From the NCBI GenBank assembly GCA_016235165.1, contig JACRLX010000046.1:62001-126000 (forward strand): a stretch of DNA of 64,000 nt, written 5' to 3'. A program made the translations under genes and the position numbers. Under the pieces are notes generated by a model that made no database searches, had not been told where the DNA came from, and saw nothing but the letters and a program-made list of their open reading frames with translations. How positions within the stretch are numbered: position 1 is the first letter of the stretch; each line of letters starts with the position of its first letter. Shown one piece after another: positions 50,286-58,670 of this stretch. The DNA comes from Rhodocyclales bacterium. Its GTDB lineage: Bacteria > Pseudomonadota > Gammaproteobacteria > Burkholderiales > Rhodocyclaceae.

Positions 50286-51437
50286 GTGCAACTCAGCACC
50301 GAACACCGCCAGCTTGCCGACACCGTTCTGCGCTTCGTGCGCGAGCAACTCAATCCGCATGTCGCCGACTGGGAGGCGGCCGAGCAGTTCCCCTCCCACG
50401 AAGTGTTCAAGCAGCTCGGCGAACTGGGCCTGCTCGGGCTCAAGTACGACCCGGCCTACGGCGGCCATGGCCTGGACTTTTCCTACTCGATGGTGATGGC
50501 CGAAGCATTGGGCGAATGCGCCTGCGGCGGCGTGCCGATGGCCATCGGCGTGCAGACCGACATGTGCACCCCGGCCCTGGCGCGCTTCGGCAGCGAGGAA
50601 CTGAAGCGCGAATTCCTCGCTCCGGCCATCGCCGGCGACGTGGTCGGTTGCATCGGCGTCTCCGAGCCCGGCGGCGGCTCGGATGTGGCGGCGGTGAAGA
50701 CCACGGCGAAGAAGGATGGCGACGACTACGTGATCAACGGCAGCAAGATGTGGATCACCAATGGCATGCAGGCCGACTGGTGCTGCCTGCTCGCCAACAC
50801 CTCGGCCGAGGGCGGCCCCCACCGCAACAAGTCGCTGATCATGGTGCCGATGAATTCACCGGGCGTCAGCCGGCAGAAGATCATCAAGATCGGCATGGAC
50901 GCTTCCGACACCGCGCAGATCTTCTTCGACGACGTGCGCGTACCGCAGCGCAATGTCATCGGCCAGGAAGGCATGGGCTTCACCTACCAGATGCTGCAAT
51001 TCCAGGAGGAACGCCTGTGGGGCGCGGCCAGCAGCCTGCGCATGATGGACAACATGATCGACCAGACCATCGCCTACACGCGCGAGCGCCAGATCTTCGG
51101 CAAGCCCATCCTCGACAACCAGGTGGTGCACTATCGCCTGGCCGAACTGCGCACCGAGGTCGAGGCCCTGCGCGCCCTGACCTGGCGCGCCGTCGAGGAA
51201 TACATCGGCGGCAAGGATGTGACGCGACTGGCCTCGATGGCCAAGCTCAAGTGCGGGCGGCTCGATCGCGAAGTGGCGGATGCCTGCCTGCAGTACTGGG
51301 GCGGCATGGGCTACACCTGGGACAATCCGGTCTCGCGTGCCTGGCGCGACGGCCGCCTGGTGTCGATCGGCGGCGGTGCAGACGAGGTGATGCTCGGCAT
51401 CATCTGCAAGCTGGAAGGAACGCTGCCCCGCTCATGA
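50286..51437 (+). CDS. Acyl-CoA dehydrogenase, isovaleryl-CoA dehydrogenase-like active site
   Basis: 383 residues from a GTG at 50286. FAD/substrate motifs CIGVSEPGGGSDVAAVKTTA and KMWITNGMQADW, plus YTRERQIFGKPILDNQVV. At the usual catalytic-Glu position near the C-terminus the sequence is SIGGGADEVML. A Glu is available in the helix FQEERLWGAASSL, the arrangement of isovaleryl- and long-chain acyl-CoA dehydrogenases. This favours a branched acyl-CoA substrate. Confidence 0.9.
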   Translation: MQLSTEHRQLADTVLRFVREQLNPHVADWEAAEQFPSHEVFKQLGELGLLGLKYDPAYGGHGLDFSYSMVMAEALGECACGGVPMAIGVQTDMCTPALARFGSEELKREFLAPAIAGDVVGCIGVSEPGGGSDVAAVKTTAKKDGDDYVINGSKMWITNGMQADWCCLLANTSAEGGPHRNKSLIMVPMNSPGVSRQKIIKIGMDASDTAQIFFDDVRVPQRNVIGQEGMGFTYQMLQFQEERLWGAASSLRMMDNMIDQTIAYTRERQIFGKPILDNQVVHYRLAELRTEVEALRALTWRAVEEYIGGKDVTRLASMAKLKCGRLDREVADACLQYWGGMGYTWDNPVSRAWRDGRLVSIGGGADEVMLGIICKLEGTLPRS

Positions 51438-51489
51438 ACAAATCTACTGCGCGTGCCGGATCGGGGCTTGGGCGGTGCTCGCTATCCTC

Positions 51490-51544
51490 ATGTACAAACT
51501 CGTACATTCCGGTAGCTGCGCTCCGGCCGCACCCCGCTGCGGCC
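51490..51544. repeat. Intergenic cluster of small palindromes
   Basis: The 138-base gap before the biotin carboxylase gene holds ATGTAC-N6-GTACAT (51490-51507) and GGCCGC-N8-GCGGCC (51525-51544), then a T6 run at 51558-51563. It looks like a repetitive extragenic palindrome or an inefficient terminator inside the operon. No coding capacity seen. Confidence 0.4.
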
Positions 51545-51654
51545 CGCTCGCTACGATTTTTTCACGAGCGGTGAGATGAGTTTCCGACAGATTCTGGTCG
51601 CCAACCGCGGCGAGATCGCCTGCCGCGTGATGCGCACGGCGCGCACGCTGGGCT

Positions 51655-51704
51655 ATCGCACGGTGGCCGTGTACTCCGAATCGCACGGTGGCCGTGTACT
51701 CCGA
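51655..51704. repeat. Perfect 25-bp tandem duplication
   Basis: Bases 51655-51679 and 51680-51704 are identical (unit begins ATCGCACGGTGG and ends TACTCCGA). Because 25 is not a multiple of three, the duplication shifts the reading frame of the biotin carboxylase gene. Confidence 0.95.
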
Positions 51705-53096
51705 CGCGGATGCCGGCGCGCCGCACGTGGTGCAGGCCGACGAGGCGGTGCGAATCGGCCCCGCGCCCGCCGCCGAGTCCTATCTCAACATCGCCGCAAT
51801 CCTCGATGCCGCGCGGCGTACGGGCGCCGATGCAATCCATCCCGGCTACGGCTTCCTCAGCGAGAACGCGACCTTCGCCCAGGCCTGCGCCGATGCCGGG
51901 CTGGTGTTCATCGGCCCGCCGCCCGTGGCCATCGCCGCGATGGGCGACAAGGCCGGCGCCAAGCGGCGCATCATCGCCGCCGGCGTGCCGACGGTGCCGG
52001 GCTATCTCGGCGAGCAACAAAACGACGAGCGCCTGATGGCCGAAGCCGAAGCACTGGGCTTCCCGCTGCTGGTCAAGGCCGTCGCCGGCGGCGGCGGACG
52101 CGGCATGCGCCAGGCCAACTCGGTGGCTGAACTCCCCGAGGCCCTGGCGGGCGCACGGCGCGAAGCGATGGCGGCCTTCGGCGACGCCACGCTGTTGCTG
52201 GAGCGCCTGATCCCGCAGGCGCGCCACATCGAGATCCAGGTCTTCGCCGACGCCCACGGCAACGCCGTGCACCTGGCCGAGCGCGACTGCACCGCCCAAC
52301 GCCGCCGGCAGAAGGTGATCGAGGAAGCGCCCTCGCCCATCGTCACGCCGGCCATGCGCGAGGCCATGGGGCGCGATGCCGTGGCCGCCGCGCTGGCGGT
52401 CGGCTATCGCGGCGCCGGCACCGTCGAGTTCATCGTCGGCCGAGACTTGAAGCACTACTTTCTCGAAATGAACACGCGGCTCCAGGTCGAGCATCCGGTC
52501 ACGGAAATGATCACCGGACTGGACCTCGTCGAATGGCAGTTGCGCGTCGCCGCCGGCGAGCCGCTTCCCCTGCTCCAGGAAGACATCCGTTGCGAAGGCC
52601 ATGCCATCGAAGCGCGCCTGTATGCCGAAGATCCCTACGTCGGCTTTGCACCGCAGACCGGTACCGTGCTGCATTTCCGCCCCGACGACGCGCTGCGGCC
52701 AGGGGTTCGCATCGATGCCGGGATCGTCGAAGGCGGAAAGGTGACGCCGTACTACGACCCGATGTTGGCGAAAGTGATCGCTCACGGGCGCGACCGCGAC
52801 GACGCCATCCGGCGCCTGATCGCCGCGCTCGAGGATGCGCCGCTGCTGGGCGTAACGACCAACGGCCGCTTCCTGCGCGAGCTGCTCGACCACCCGCGCT
52901 TTCGCAGCGCGACCATGCACACGGCGCTGCTCGACGAATGGGCGGCTGGCGACGAGCCGGTCCTGAAGCGACCGCAGCCGACCGAAGCGGACTGGCAGTT
53001 GGCAGCCGCCCTGTTTGCCGGACAGTCGGGCTGGCGGTCAGATAGTGTTGCGAGCTTCGATTTGACGCTAAGTTGCGGTGATGAAAGCCGAAAGCT

Positions 53097-53160
53097 AAGA
53101 GTTATGCCTCCGGCGAAGCCGGGGGCGGTATCCCTTGCGGACGGCGCTGGTAGTACGGCG
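53097..53160 (+). repeat. 64-nt in-frame hairpin repeat, copy 1
   Basis: Begins AAGAGTTATGCC, contains the hairpin CCTCCGGC-GAA-GCCGGGGG (53107-53125), and ends GGACGGCGCTGGTAGTACGGCG-like sequence. Identical at 60 of 64 positions to 62361-62424 in trpC. Read in frame here as [20 protein letters not shown] within the biotin carboxylase linker. Confidence 0.85.
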
Positions 53161-53552
53161 ATCGAATGGACAATCAACGCCCACGGCCACTTGCGTTACA
53201 CCCGCGACGGAATCACCCGCCAGGCGGTCATCCACCGCGACGGCGACACGCTCTGCCTCGCTCGCGACGCAGCGGTCTTCGTCTTCCGCGAAGCCTCGCC
53301 GCTGCCTGCCACGGAAAACCGCAACGACCCCGCCATCGCCCGCGCCGGCGTGGCCGGCACCGTCACACGCCTGGAGGTCGGCGCTGGCGACACGGTGATC
53401 GCCGGCCAGACACTGGCCGTGATCGAGGCCATGAAGATGGAAATGCGCGTCACCGCCGGTGCGGCCGGGACCGTGGCCGCCGTGCGCGTGCTGGCCGGCA
53501 CCCAGGTGGAAGCCGGCACGCTACTGATGGAACTCGACATCGAGGAATCCCC

Positions 53553-54425
53553 ATGCCTGCCAACGACAAAGCCATCCTGACCTGCGCCCTGACCGGCGTA
53601 CTGACCGACCCGCAGCAGCACCCGGTGCCGGTGACGCCGGAGCAGATGGCGGCCTCGGCACGCGAAGCGTTTGGGGCCGGCGCCAGCATAATGCACGTGC
53701 ATCTGCGCCGGCAGGAGCCCGGAAAAGGCCACCTGCCCTCCTGGGACCCGGGGGTCGCCGCCGAAATAGTCGATGCCATCCGCGGTGCCTGCCCCGGCGT
53801 CATCATCAACCTCACCACCGGCGTGATCGGCGCCGACATTTCCGGCCCCACCGCCTGCATCCGCCGCGTGAAACCCGAGATCGCCGCCTGCAATGCCGGC
53901 ACGTTGAACTACCTGAAGCTGAAGGACGACGGCCGCTGGGCCTGGCCGCCGATGGTCTTCGACAATCCGGTGGAGAAGGTACAGGCCTTTCTCGACGTAA
54001 TGGACGAAACCGGCACGCGACCCGAATTCGAATGCTTCGACGTCGGCATTGTCCGCTCCGTCGCCATGTACCGCAGGGCTGGAATGACGAGCCACGCCGA
54101 GTACAACTTCGTCATGGGCGTGGCCTCGGGCATGCCCGTCGATGCCGACCTGCTGCAACTGCTGCTGCGCTGGATCGAACCCGGCTCGCCCTGGCAAACC
54201 ACGCTGATCGGCCGCGCCGAAATCTGGCCGCTGCACCAGCGCACAGCCGAACTCGGCGGCATGCTGCGCACGGGCCTCGAAGACACGTTTTACCTGCCGG
54301 ACGGCAAGCGCGCGGGCGGCAATGGCGCGCTGATCGAGGCGCTGGCGGCCTGCGCGCGCATGGCCGGGCGCGAAGTCGCCAGTCCGGCCGAGGCGCGCAC
54401 ATTGCTGGGACTGGCCGAAAGCTGA
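53553..54425 (+). CDS. Beta-keto acid cleavage enzyme family protein (BKACE, DUF849)
   Basis: 290 residues from the ATG at 53553, overlapping the biotin carboxylase gene by 28 bases. Zinc-binding IMHVHLRR near residue 48, INLTTGVIG, and C-terminal TGLEDTFYLPDGKRAGGN are family motifs. BKACE enzymes cleave beta-keto acids with acetyl-CoA, as in 3-keto-5-aminohexanoate cleavage. As the last gene of the operon it could play the part HMG-CoA lyase plays in leucine breakdown, releasing an acetoacetate-type product (inference). Confidence 0.85.
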   Translation: MPANDKAILTCALTGVLTDPQQHPVPVTPEQMAASAREAFGAGASIMHVHLRRQEPGKGHLPSWDPGVAAEIVDAIRGACPGVIINLTTGVIGADISGPTACIRRVKPEIAACNAGTLNYLKLKDDGRWAWPPMVFDNPVEKVQAFLDVMDETGTRPEFECFDVGIVRSVAMYRRAGMTSHAEYNFVMGVASGMPVDADLLQLLLRWIEPGSPWQTTLIGRAEIWPLHQRTAELGGMLRTGLEDTFYLPDGKRAGGNGALIEALAACARMAGREVASPAEARTLLGLAES

Positions 54426-54514
54426 GCAGTGGCCAGCCCGTTGCCCTCGCGAATCCGCGGCTCCTGTGCTTCAATGTTGACGATGACGCGATATTCCAAA
54501 CAGGGAGAAGAATC

Positions 54515-54916
54515 GTGAAAGCAATCGTCTGGAGCAAGATACTCAGCGTCGGATTCGAGGAAATCGACGAGGACCATCGCAAGCTGGTCGGCATCTTCAA
54601 TGAACTCAACCATGCGGTAACGGCCGGCGATGCCACCGACTACCTCGAGGCCACACTGGAAGAGCTGATCAACTGCACGGTCTGGCACTTCAGTCACGAG
54701 GAGAGGCTGATGCTCAAGCACCGCTATGACGGCATCGATGAGCACAAGGCGCAACACCGCGAACTCATCGAGAGCGCCAGGGACTTGCAACAGCAGTTGC
54801 TTCAAGCGGGGCAGGACGTGGCCGAGGAGCAGATCATCTACCTTGAGCGCTGGCTGACCGGACACATCCTCACCACCGACCAGCGGCTGGGGATGTATCT
54901 TTCACAGGTCGTCTAA
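54515..54916 (+). CDS. Bacteriohemerythrin
   Basis: 133 residues from a GTG at 54515 with GGGAGAAG upstream. Di-iron ligands are visible in order: IDEDHRKLVGIFNEL, HFSHEERLM, HKAQHREL and the terminal WLTGHILTTDQR. Binds O2 reversibly and may store or sense oxygen. Stands alone, 89 bases after the BKACE gene. Confidence 0.93.
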   Translation: MKAIVWSKILSVGFEEIDEDHRKLVGIFNELNHAVTAGDATDYLEATLEELINCTVWHFSHEERLMLKHRYDGIDEHKAQHRELIESARDLQQQLLQAGQDVAEEQIIYLERWLTGHILTTDQRLGMYLSQVV

Positions 54917-55047
54917 GTCCGGCAATTTGCCTGCCCGTGGCGGTGGTCAAGACATTGACCCCAAACAGGGGGCGAAATCGAAATCGGGGTTGCCGGTACG
55001 CGCGAAGTCCGATTGGCTGCGCGTGGGGCCCCCGTTGTTCTCGAACC

Positions 55048-55395
55048 ATGAATTCCGCCGCCGACATCGACGCCGCAACCGCCAACGCCACTCGTGCCTT
55101 CATCGAGCAGGTGGCGAGCAGATACGACTATGCGGGTACCATCCTGTTCGGCAGCCGGGCGCGCAAATCGCATCATCCGGAGAGCGATGCCGACGTCGCG
55201 GTTTTACTGCACGGGCGCCCGGGGAAATTCGTCGCTACCAAACTGGACATGGCCGACCTTGCCTACGACGTGCTCCTGGAGACCGGCATCCACATCCAGC
55301 CGCTGCCGATCTGGAACGAGGAATGGAAGCACCCCGAAACCTATTCCAATCCACGCCTGCTGCATAACATCGAGCGCGAAGGAATACGGCTTTGA
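55048..55395 (+). CDS. MNT-type nucleotidyltransferase (HEPN/MNT pair antitoxin-like)
   Basis: 115 residues from the ATG at 55048. Minimal nucleotidyltransferase signature TILFGSRARKSHHPESDADV with the GS and D-x-D residues. In HEPN/MNT modules this protein neutralises the HEPN RNase, in characterised cases by AMPylation. Its stop overlaps the start of the broken HEPN gene, the normal spacing for the pair. Confidence 0.85.
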   Translation: MNSAADIDAATANATRAFIEQVASRYDYAGTILFGSRARKSHHPESDADVAVLLHGRPGKFVATKLDMADLAYDVLLETGIHIQPLPIWNEEWKHPETYSNPRLLHNIEREGIRL

Positions 55396-55653
55396 AGGCG
55401 ACCGACCTGATGGCAATGGCGATCAAGGCGGGCGCGTCGGCCGCTATTGCTAGACGCGGGGGATCTGGATGGGGCCTGCAATCGAGCCTACTATTCAATG
55501 TTCGATGCGGCCCGTGTGGCCTTGCTGGCTTCCGGCGCGCCGGTCGAAGCCGAAATCGCGAGAACGCATGGCGGCCTGATCGCCGCGTTCAGCCTTCATC
55601 TGGTCAGGAGTCGGCGCGGACAGGACGGCGATCCCTCCGCATACAGGCGCTAG
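55392..55653 (+). pseudogene. Broken HEPN-domain gene
   Basis: Starts at a TTG overlapping the MNT stop (MKATDLMAMAIKAG). Around 55425-55440 the frame shifts by one; the HEPN core then reads LDAGDLDGACNRAYYSMFDA and RTHGGLIAAFSLHLV in the other frame before a premature end near 55653. The HEPN catalytic R-x4-6-H region expected further on is missing. Without it the MNT protein has no intact partner here. Confidence 0.7.
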
Positions 55654-55688
55654 ACCTCAGCAAATAGTGATTCTGACAATTCGGCGAA

Positions 55689-56363
55689 TCACTTCCCTGC
55701 AAACAGGTACTCCTCGCCTGTCAGCGAGGCAATGTGGAGCATGACAGTGTCAGTGGCCTGTCGGAGTATCTCTTCATCCAGATCCCTGTCATCTACTTTT
55801 TCGAATCGCAGCGGCTCACCAATGTGAATGCTTGCCTTGCAAAGCTTTGGCCGTTTGTCACGCACCGACATTATTTCCCACGTCCCACGCATTCCGACGG
55901 GCACCACCGGCAACCCGGATTTGATCGCCAAAAGGGCAACGCCCTTTTTTGCTTTCATCAGTCTGCCATCCGGTGAGCGTGTTCCTTCCGGGAAGATACC
56001 GATTAGGCGGCCCTGTTTTACCGCCCTGGCAATCTCCCTGTAAGCCCTCACATTTGCATCGCTGTAGCGGTCAACGCGAATGCACCCCATGAACGCCATA
56101 AACCACTTCCAGATTGGATGGACAAAGAATTTTTCCGCCGCCAGGTAGTGAATTTTTCGATCAACCACTGCAATGAACAAAATGAAGTCAAAGTAGCTCT
56201 CGTGGTTCGAGGCCACCAAACACGGGCCTTGCGCGGGAAGATTCTCCAGGCCATGAACATCCGCAATCCAGAGCTTCCGCACCACGGGAGAAAATAGCTT
56301 AAAAAATAGCTTAATGAACGGATATCCAAACCGTGTCATCAAGGATTCATTCATATCTTTCAA
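55689..56363 (-). CDS. 1-acyl-glycerol-3-phosphate acyltransferase (PlsC-like)
   Basis: 224 residues. Acyltransferase motifs NHESYFDF (His-x4-Asp) near residue 53 and IFPEGTRSPDG near residue 122. Membrane-associated. Overlaps the HAD gene upstream by four bases; HAD-IB and PlsC domains are often paired or fused. Base composition is visibly poorer in G+C than the flanks, suggesting a separate origin. Confidence 0.88.
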   Translation of the reverse strand: MKDMNESLMTRFGYPFIKLFFKLFSPVVRKLWIADVHGLENLPAQGPCLVASNHESYFDFILFIAVVDRKIHYLAAEKFFVHPIWKWFMAFMGCIRVDRYSDANVRAYREIARAVKQGRLIGIFPEGTRSPDGRLMKAKKGVALLAIKSGLPVVPVGMRGTWEIMSVRDKRPKLCKASIHIGEPLRFEKVDDRDLDEEILRQATDTVMLHIASLTGEEYLFAGK

Positions 56364-57019
56364 GTTGCCACGATCTCCCAGTTACGGGCAGTTGCAATCG
56401 AATGCAACTTGCGGCAGGGATTAACTGCCACCGGTCGAGCCGCCATCTCTAGCACCGGCAAGTCGGAGATGTGATCGGCGTACGCGCTACTGTCGGAGAG
56501 AGACAAGCCGTTTTTCTCAGCATATTCCCGCACCAGACGCACCTTCGCCTCCCCATATACCATTGCGCCATCGATCTGCCCTGTGCATCGGCCATTCTTG
56601 GTTTCCAGCCGGGTGGAGACATAGCCGTCAAAGCCGAGAAATCTTGCAACCGCACCGGCCAGCGGATCAATCGAGTTGGACACCAACACCATGTTCCGTC
56701 CAGCATTGCGTTCTGCTTCTACCCGCTTGGTAACGGCCAGGCAGAGGTACGGTAGGAGATTGCTCCTAAAGCATTCTTCAGCCTCCTGTTCAAGCCGTGC
56801 CATTGACCAGCCTTCGGCGAATCGATAGGCATATTCCATCGCACGGCGCGGTTCGCTCAGAATGCCGGCCTTGTACAGCCCGAACCAACACAACAGCTTC
56901 CACCTTGTTACATTTCCGATGTAGCGCCGCTCGCTGCAATATTCCAGAAAAATGCGCTGGGTCTGGCAACGCACCAAGGTGCCGTCCAAGTCGAAAATCG
57001 CCAAAGATTGCGTCATCAA
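56360..57019 (-). CDS. HAD-IB family hydrolase (SerB-like phosphatase)
   Basis: 219 residues. IFDLDGTLVRCQTQ at the N-terminus, LVSNSIDPLAGAVARFLGFD (motif II), and YADHISDLPVLEMA (motif IV). Together with the adjacent PlsC-type acyltransferase it may act on a phospholipid intermediate; the pairing is known, the substrate is not. The 177-base gap upstream (57020-57196) shows nothing I can identify. Confidence 0.87.
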   Translation of the reverse strand: MMTQSLAIFDLDGTLVRCQTQRIFLEYCSERRYIGNVTRWKLLCWFGLYKAGILSEPRRAMEYAYRFAEGWSMARLEQEAEECFRSNLLPYLCLAVTKRVEAERNAGRNMVLVSNSIDPLAGAVARFLGFDGYVSTRLETKNGRCTGQIDGAMVYGEAKVRLVREYAEKNGLSLSDSSAYADHISDLPVLEMAARPVAVNPCRKLHSIATARNWEIVAT

Positions 57020-57196
57020 CTACCCCAGGCGCAGCTCATATCGAAGTAGACGCCGTCGACCTCAAATTTGCCGTTAAAGGGAAGGTGTTCGTCATGCGTC
57101 GCCATAGGGCACATTGACCGGTGATGTGCTCGCAAGACTCTCTTTGCGAGTCAATATGGTGTTGTGTTGCGTGATGGACCTGCTGCGGATACAAGG

Positions 57197-57439
57197 TCAC
57201 GAATGTGGCGCATTCTCAGCTCCGGCATGTCGATTAAGCTCGATAGCGGCCAGGAAAGTACTTATCGCGGCCATCGGACCCAAGATCCCACAGAGAAACA
57301 GTAGCGAGCACAGGAGTAGGCCCTGCCAACCTTGAAGGGCGTCTCGCGAATCAAACAACCCGCCTAGCTTGGCGCGCTTCCAAAATGCCCAAAGACCGCA
57401 CGCTAAGTGAAATGCCAAATACATCAACATATCTTCCAT
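57197..57439 (-). CDS. Small hydrophobic protein of unknown function
   Basis: 80 residues, two likely membrane helices (MLMYLAFHLACGLWAFW; GLLLCSLLFLCGILGPMAAI). No family recognised. Tightly follows the tiny ORF at 57442 in a low-GC patch. Could be genuine or a spurious frame. Confidence 0.4.
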   Translation of the reverse strand: MEDMLMYLAFHLACGLWAFWKRAKLGGLFDSRDALQGWQGLLLCSLLFLCGILGPMAAISTFLAAIELNRHAGAENAPHS

Positions 57440-57441
57440 AC

Positions 57442-57558
57442 CTACGCCCTAATTGCGCTCTCACGTCCCGTCCGCCGGTACTTCCTAACAAATAGACGCG
57501 TAAGTCTCGTGCATTCGACTAGAAGGAGCCCTAGCCACAGCTGGATGCCATACAGCAT
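57442..57558 (-). CDS. Possible 38-residue small protein
   Basis: ATG at 57558, stop at 57442; one hydrophobic segment (IQLWLGLLLVE) followed by a strongly basic tail (RKYRRTGRE). Ends two bases before the 80-residue protein starts. Unknown; supported only by spacing and composition. Confidence 0.2.
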   Translation of the reverse strand: MLYGIQLWLGLLLVECTRLTRLFVRKYRRTGRESAIRA

Positions 57559-57602
57559 AACCCGTGTTGGGATATCCCGCAACAGGTTATTGCTGTTCGG
57601 GA

Positions 57603-57845
57603 ATGCCGAATCCCATGCATGCTCCTCGCTACATCTTGTTCCGCGAATTTCTTGTCGAAATGCGCGAACGTGGCGGGCTGACGCAAACTGATGTGGCCAA
57701 TAGGCTGGGAAAGCCGCAGAGCTATGTATCGAAATACGAGCGCGGCGAAAGACGCCTTGATTTTGTCGAATTCATTGACGTCGCCAAAGCGCTTCGCATC
57801 GACACTATCGAATCGCTTCTCTACTTGCTCGAAAAGATCCGATAA
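57603..57845 (+). CDS. XRE-family helix-turn-helix regulator
   Basis: 80 residues from the ATG at 57603 (another ATG at 57615). HTH_3 domain: GGLTQTDVANRLGKPQSYVS and KYERGERRLDFVEFIDVAKA. Single-domain DNA-binding protein of unknown target. Last gene of the low-GC patch, just before gph. Confidence 0.8.
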   Translation: MPNPMHAPRYILFREFLVEMRERGGLTQTDVANRLGKPQSYVSKYERGERRLDFVEFIDVAKALRIDTIESLLYLLEKIR

Positions 57846-57910
57846 AAAGGCAATATCGCCTTATCGAGACCGCTTGCGACTGCATGAGCCGGCCATGCTA
57901 TCGTCGCCCC

Positions 57911-58585
57911 ATGAATACCATCCGCTCCGTCACCGTCGATCTCGACGGCACCCTGCTCGACACCATTCCCGACCTTGCCGCCGCCGCCAATGCCATGCTG
58001 CGCGAACTGGGCCGGCCCGAACTTCCGCTGGACACCATCGCCACCTACGTCGGCCGCGGCATTCCGAAACTGGTGGCGCGCTGCCTGCCCGAGCTCGACG
58101 AGGCCGCGGTGGAAGCCGCCCAGGCCATCTTCCGCCGCCATTACGCGATCGAGAACGGACGCCGCTCGACCGTCTTCCCCGGCGTGCTCGACGGCCTGCA
58201 GGCCATGCGCGATGCCGGCCTGCGCCTGGCCGTGATCACCAACAAGGCGGCGGCCTTCACCGAGCCGCTGCTGGTCGCCAGCGGCCTTGCGCCCTGGTTC
58301 GAATTCGCCGTCTCCGGCGACAGCCTCGCGCACAAGAAACCGCATCCGGCACAGTTGCTGCACGCCTGCCAGCGCATGGGCACCCGGCCCGGCGAAAACC
58401 TGCACATCGGCGACTCGCACCACGACGCCGTCGCGGCGCGCGCCGCCGGCTGCCCGGTGTTCATCGTCCCCTACGGCTACAACGAGGGCATGGACGTGCA
58501 GGGAATCGACTGCGATGCTATAGTCGCGTCGCTGGCCGAGGCCTATCGCCGTGTTGCCAGCGCCGACTTTCGAAAGAGCGCTTGA
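57911..58585 (+). CDS. gph: Phosphoglycolate phosphatase
   Basis: 224 residues from the ATG at 57911. HAD motifs VTVDLDGTLLDTIPDLAAAA, LAVITNKAAAFTEPLL, HKKPHPAQLL and HIGDSHHDAVAARAAG. Clears 2-phosphoglycolate. Normally sits between rpe and trpE; trpE follows directly, but rpe has been separated. Its last codons (VASADF) are part of a core repeat copy. Confidence 0.94.
   Translation: MNTIRSVTVDLDGTLLDTIPDLAAAANAMLRELGRPELPLDTIATYVGRGIPKLVARCLPELDEAAVEAAQAIFRRHYAIENGRRSTVFPGVLDGLQAMRDAGLRLAVITNKAAAFTEPLLVASGLAPWFEFAVSGDSLAHKKPHPAQLLHACQRMGTRPGENLHIGDSHHDAVAARAAGCPVFIVPYGYNEGMDVQGIDCDAIVASLAEAYRRVASADFRKSA
58547..58569 (+). repeat. Dispersed GC-rich core repeat at the gph 3' end
   Basis: 22 of 23 bases match 32841-32863 (one C to T change). 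It lies in the last codons of gph. Confidence 0.5.
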
Positions 58586-58592
58586 ACCCATC

Positions 58593-58670
58593 ATGCTCCA
58601 CCGCAACCTGCAACTGACAAGGAAACACGCCCTCGGGGCGGAGGCCTGGCCCTGGCGGCCCTGGCACTGA
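58593..58670 (+). promoter_or_regulatory. Possible trp leader peptide (trpL-like)
   Basis: A 25-codon frame (ATG 58593, TGA 58668-58670) ends AEAWPWRPWH, with three Trp codons in the last seven residues, 72 bases before trpE. That is the design of a ribosome-mediated trp attenuator. A hairpin GGCGCG-N10-CGCGCC follows at 58687-58708, but without a T-run. The ribosome site is weak, so this is a hypothesis. Confidence 0.35.

Larger units (their letters stand above)
51576..53580 (+). pseudogene. Biotin carboxylase/biotin carrier subunit, frameshifted by a 25-bp tandem duplication
   Basis: Reads [20 protein letters not shown], then loses frame after TVAVYS. The correct frame resumes from about 51688 ([20 protein letters not shown]) to the stop at 53580. 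Removing one copy of the 25-bp repeat at 51655-51704 restores a normal protein. The rest has the biotin-carboxylase ATP-grasp motifs [10 protein letters not shown] and EMNTRLQVEHPVTEMITG. The C-terminal carrier has the biotinyl Lys in VIEAMKMEMR. The linker before the carrier domain holds the in-frame repeat at 53097. As written, full-length protein could be made only by frameshifting or by internal start at 51688. Either a real lesion, a reversible switch, or a sequence error. Confidence 0.85.

Noticed and set aside
53377-53397. Further copy of the core repeat in the biotin carrier domain
   Set aside because: The match is 19 bases, but the encoded VGAGDTV lies at a position conserved in all biotin carrier proteins, so convergence is likely.
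54917-55047. Possible insertion-sequence remnant between hemerythrin and MNT genes
   Set aside because: Some TTGACCCC-like strings but no inverted ends, transposase fragment or duplication.
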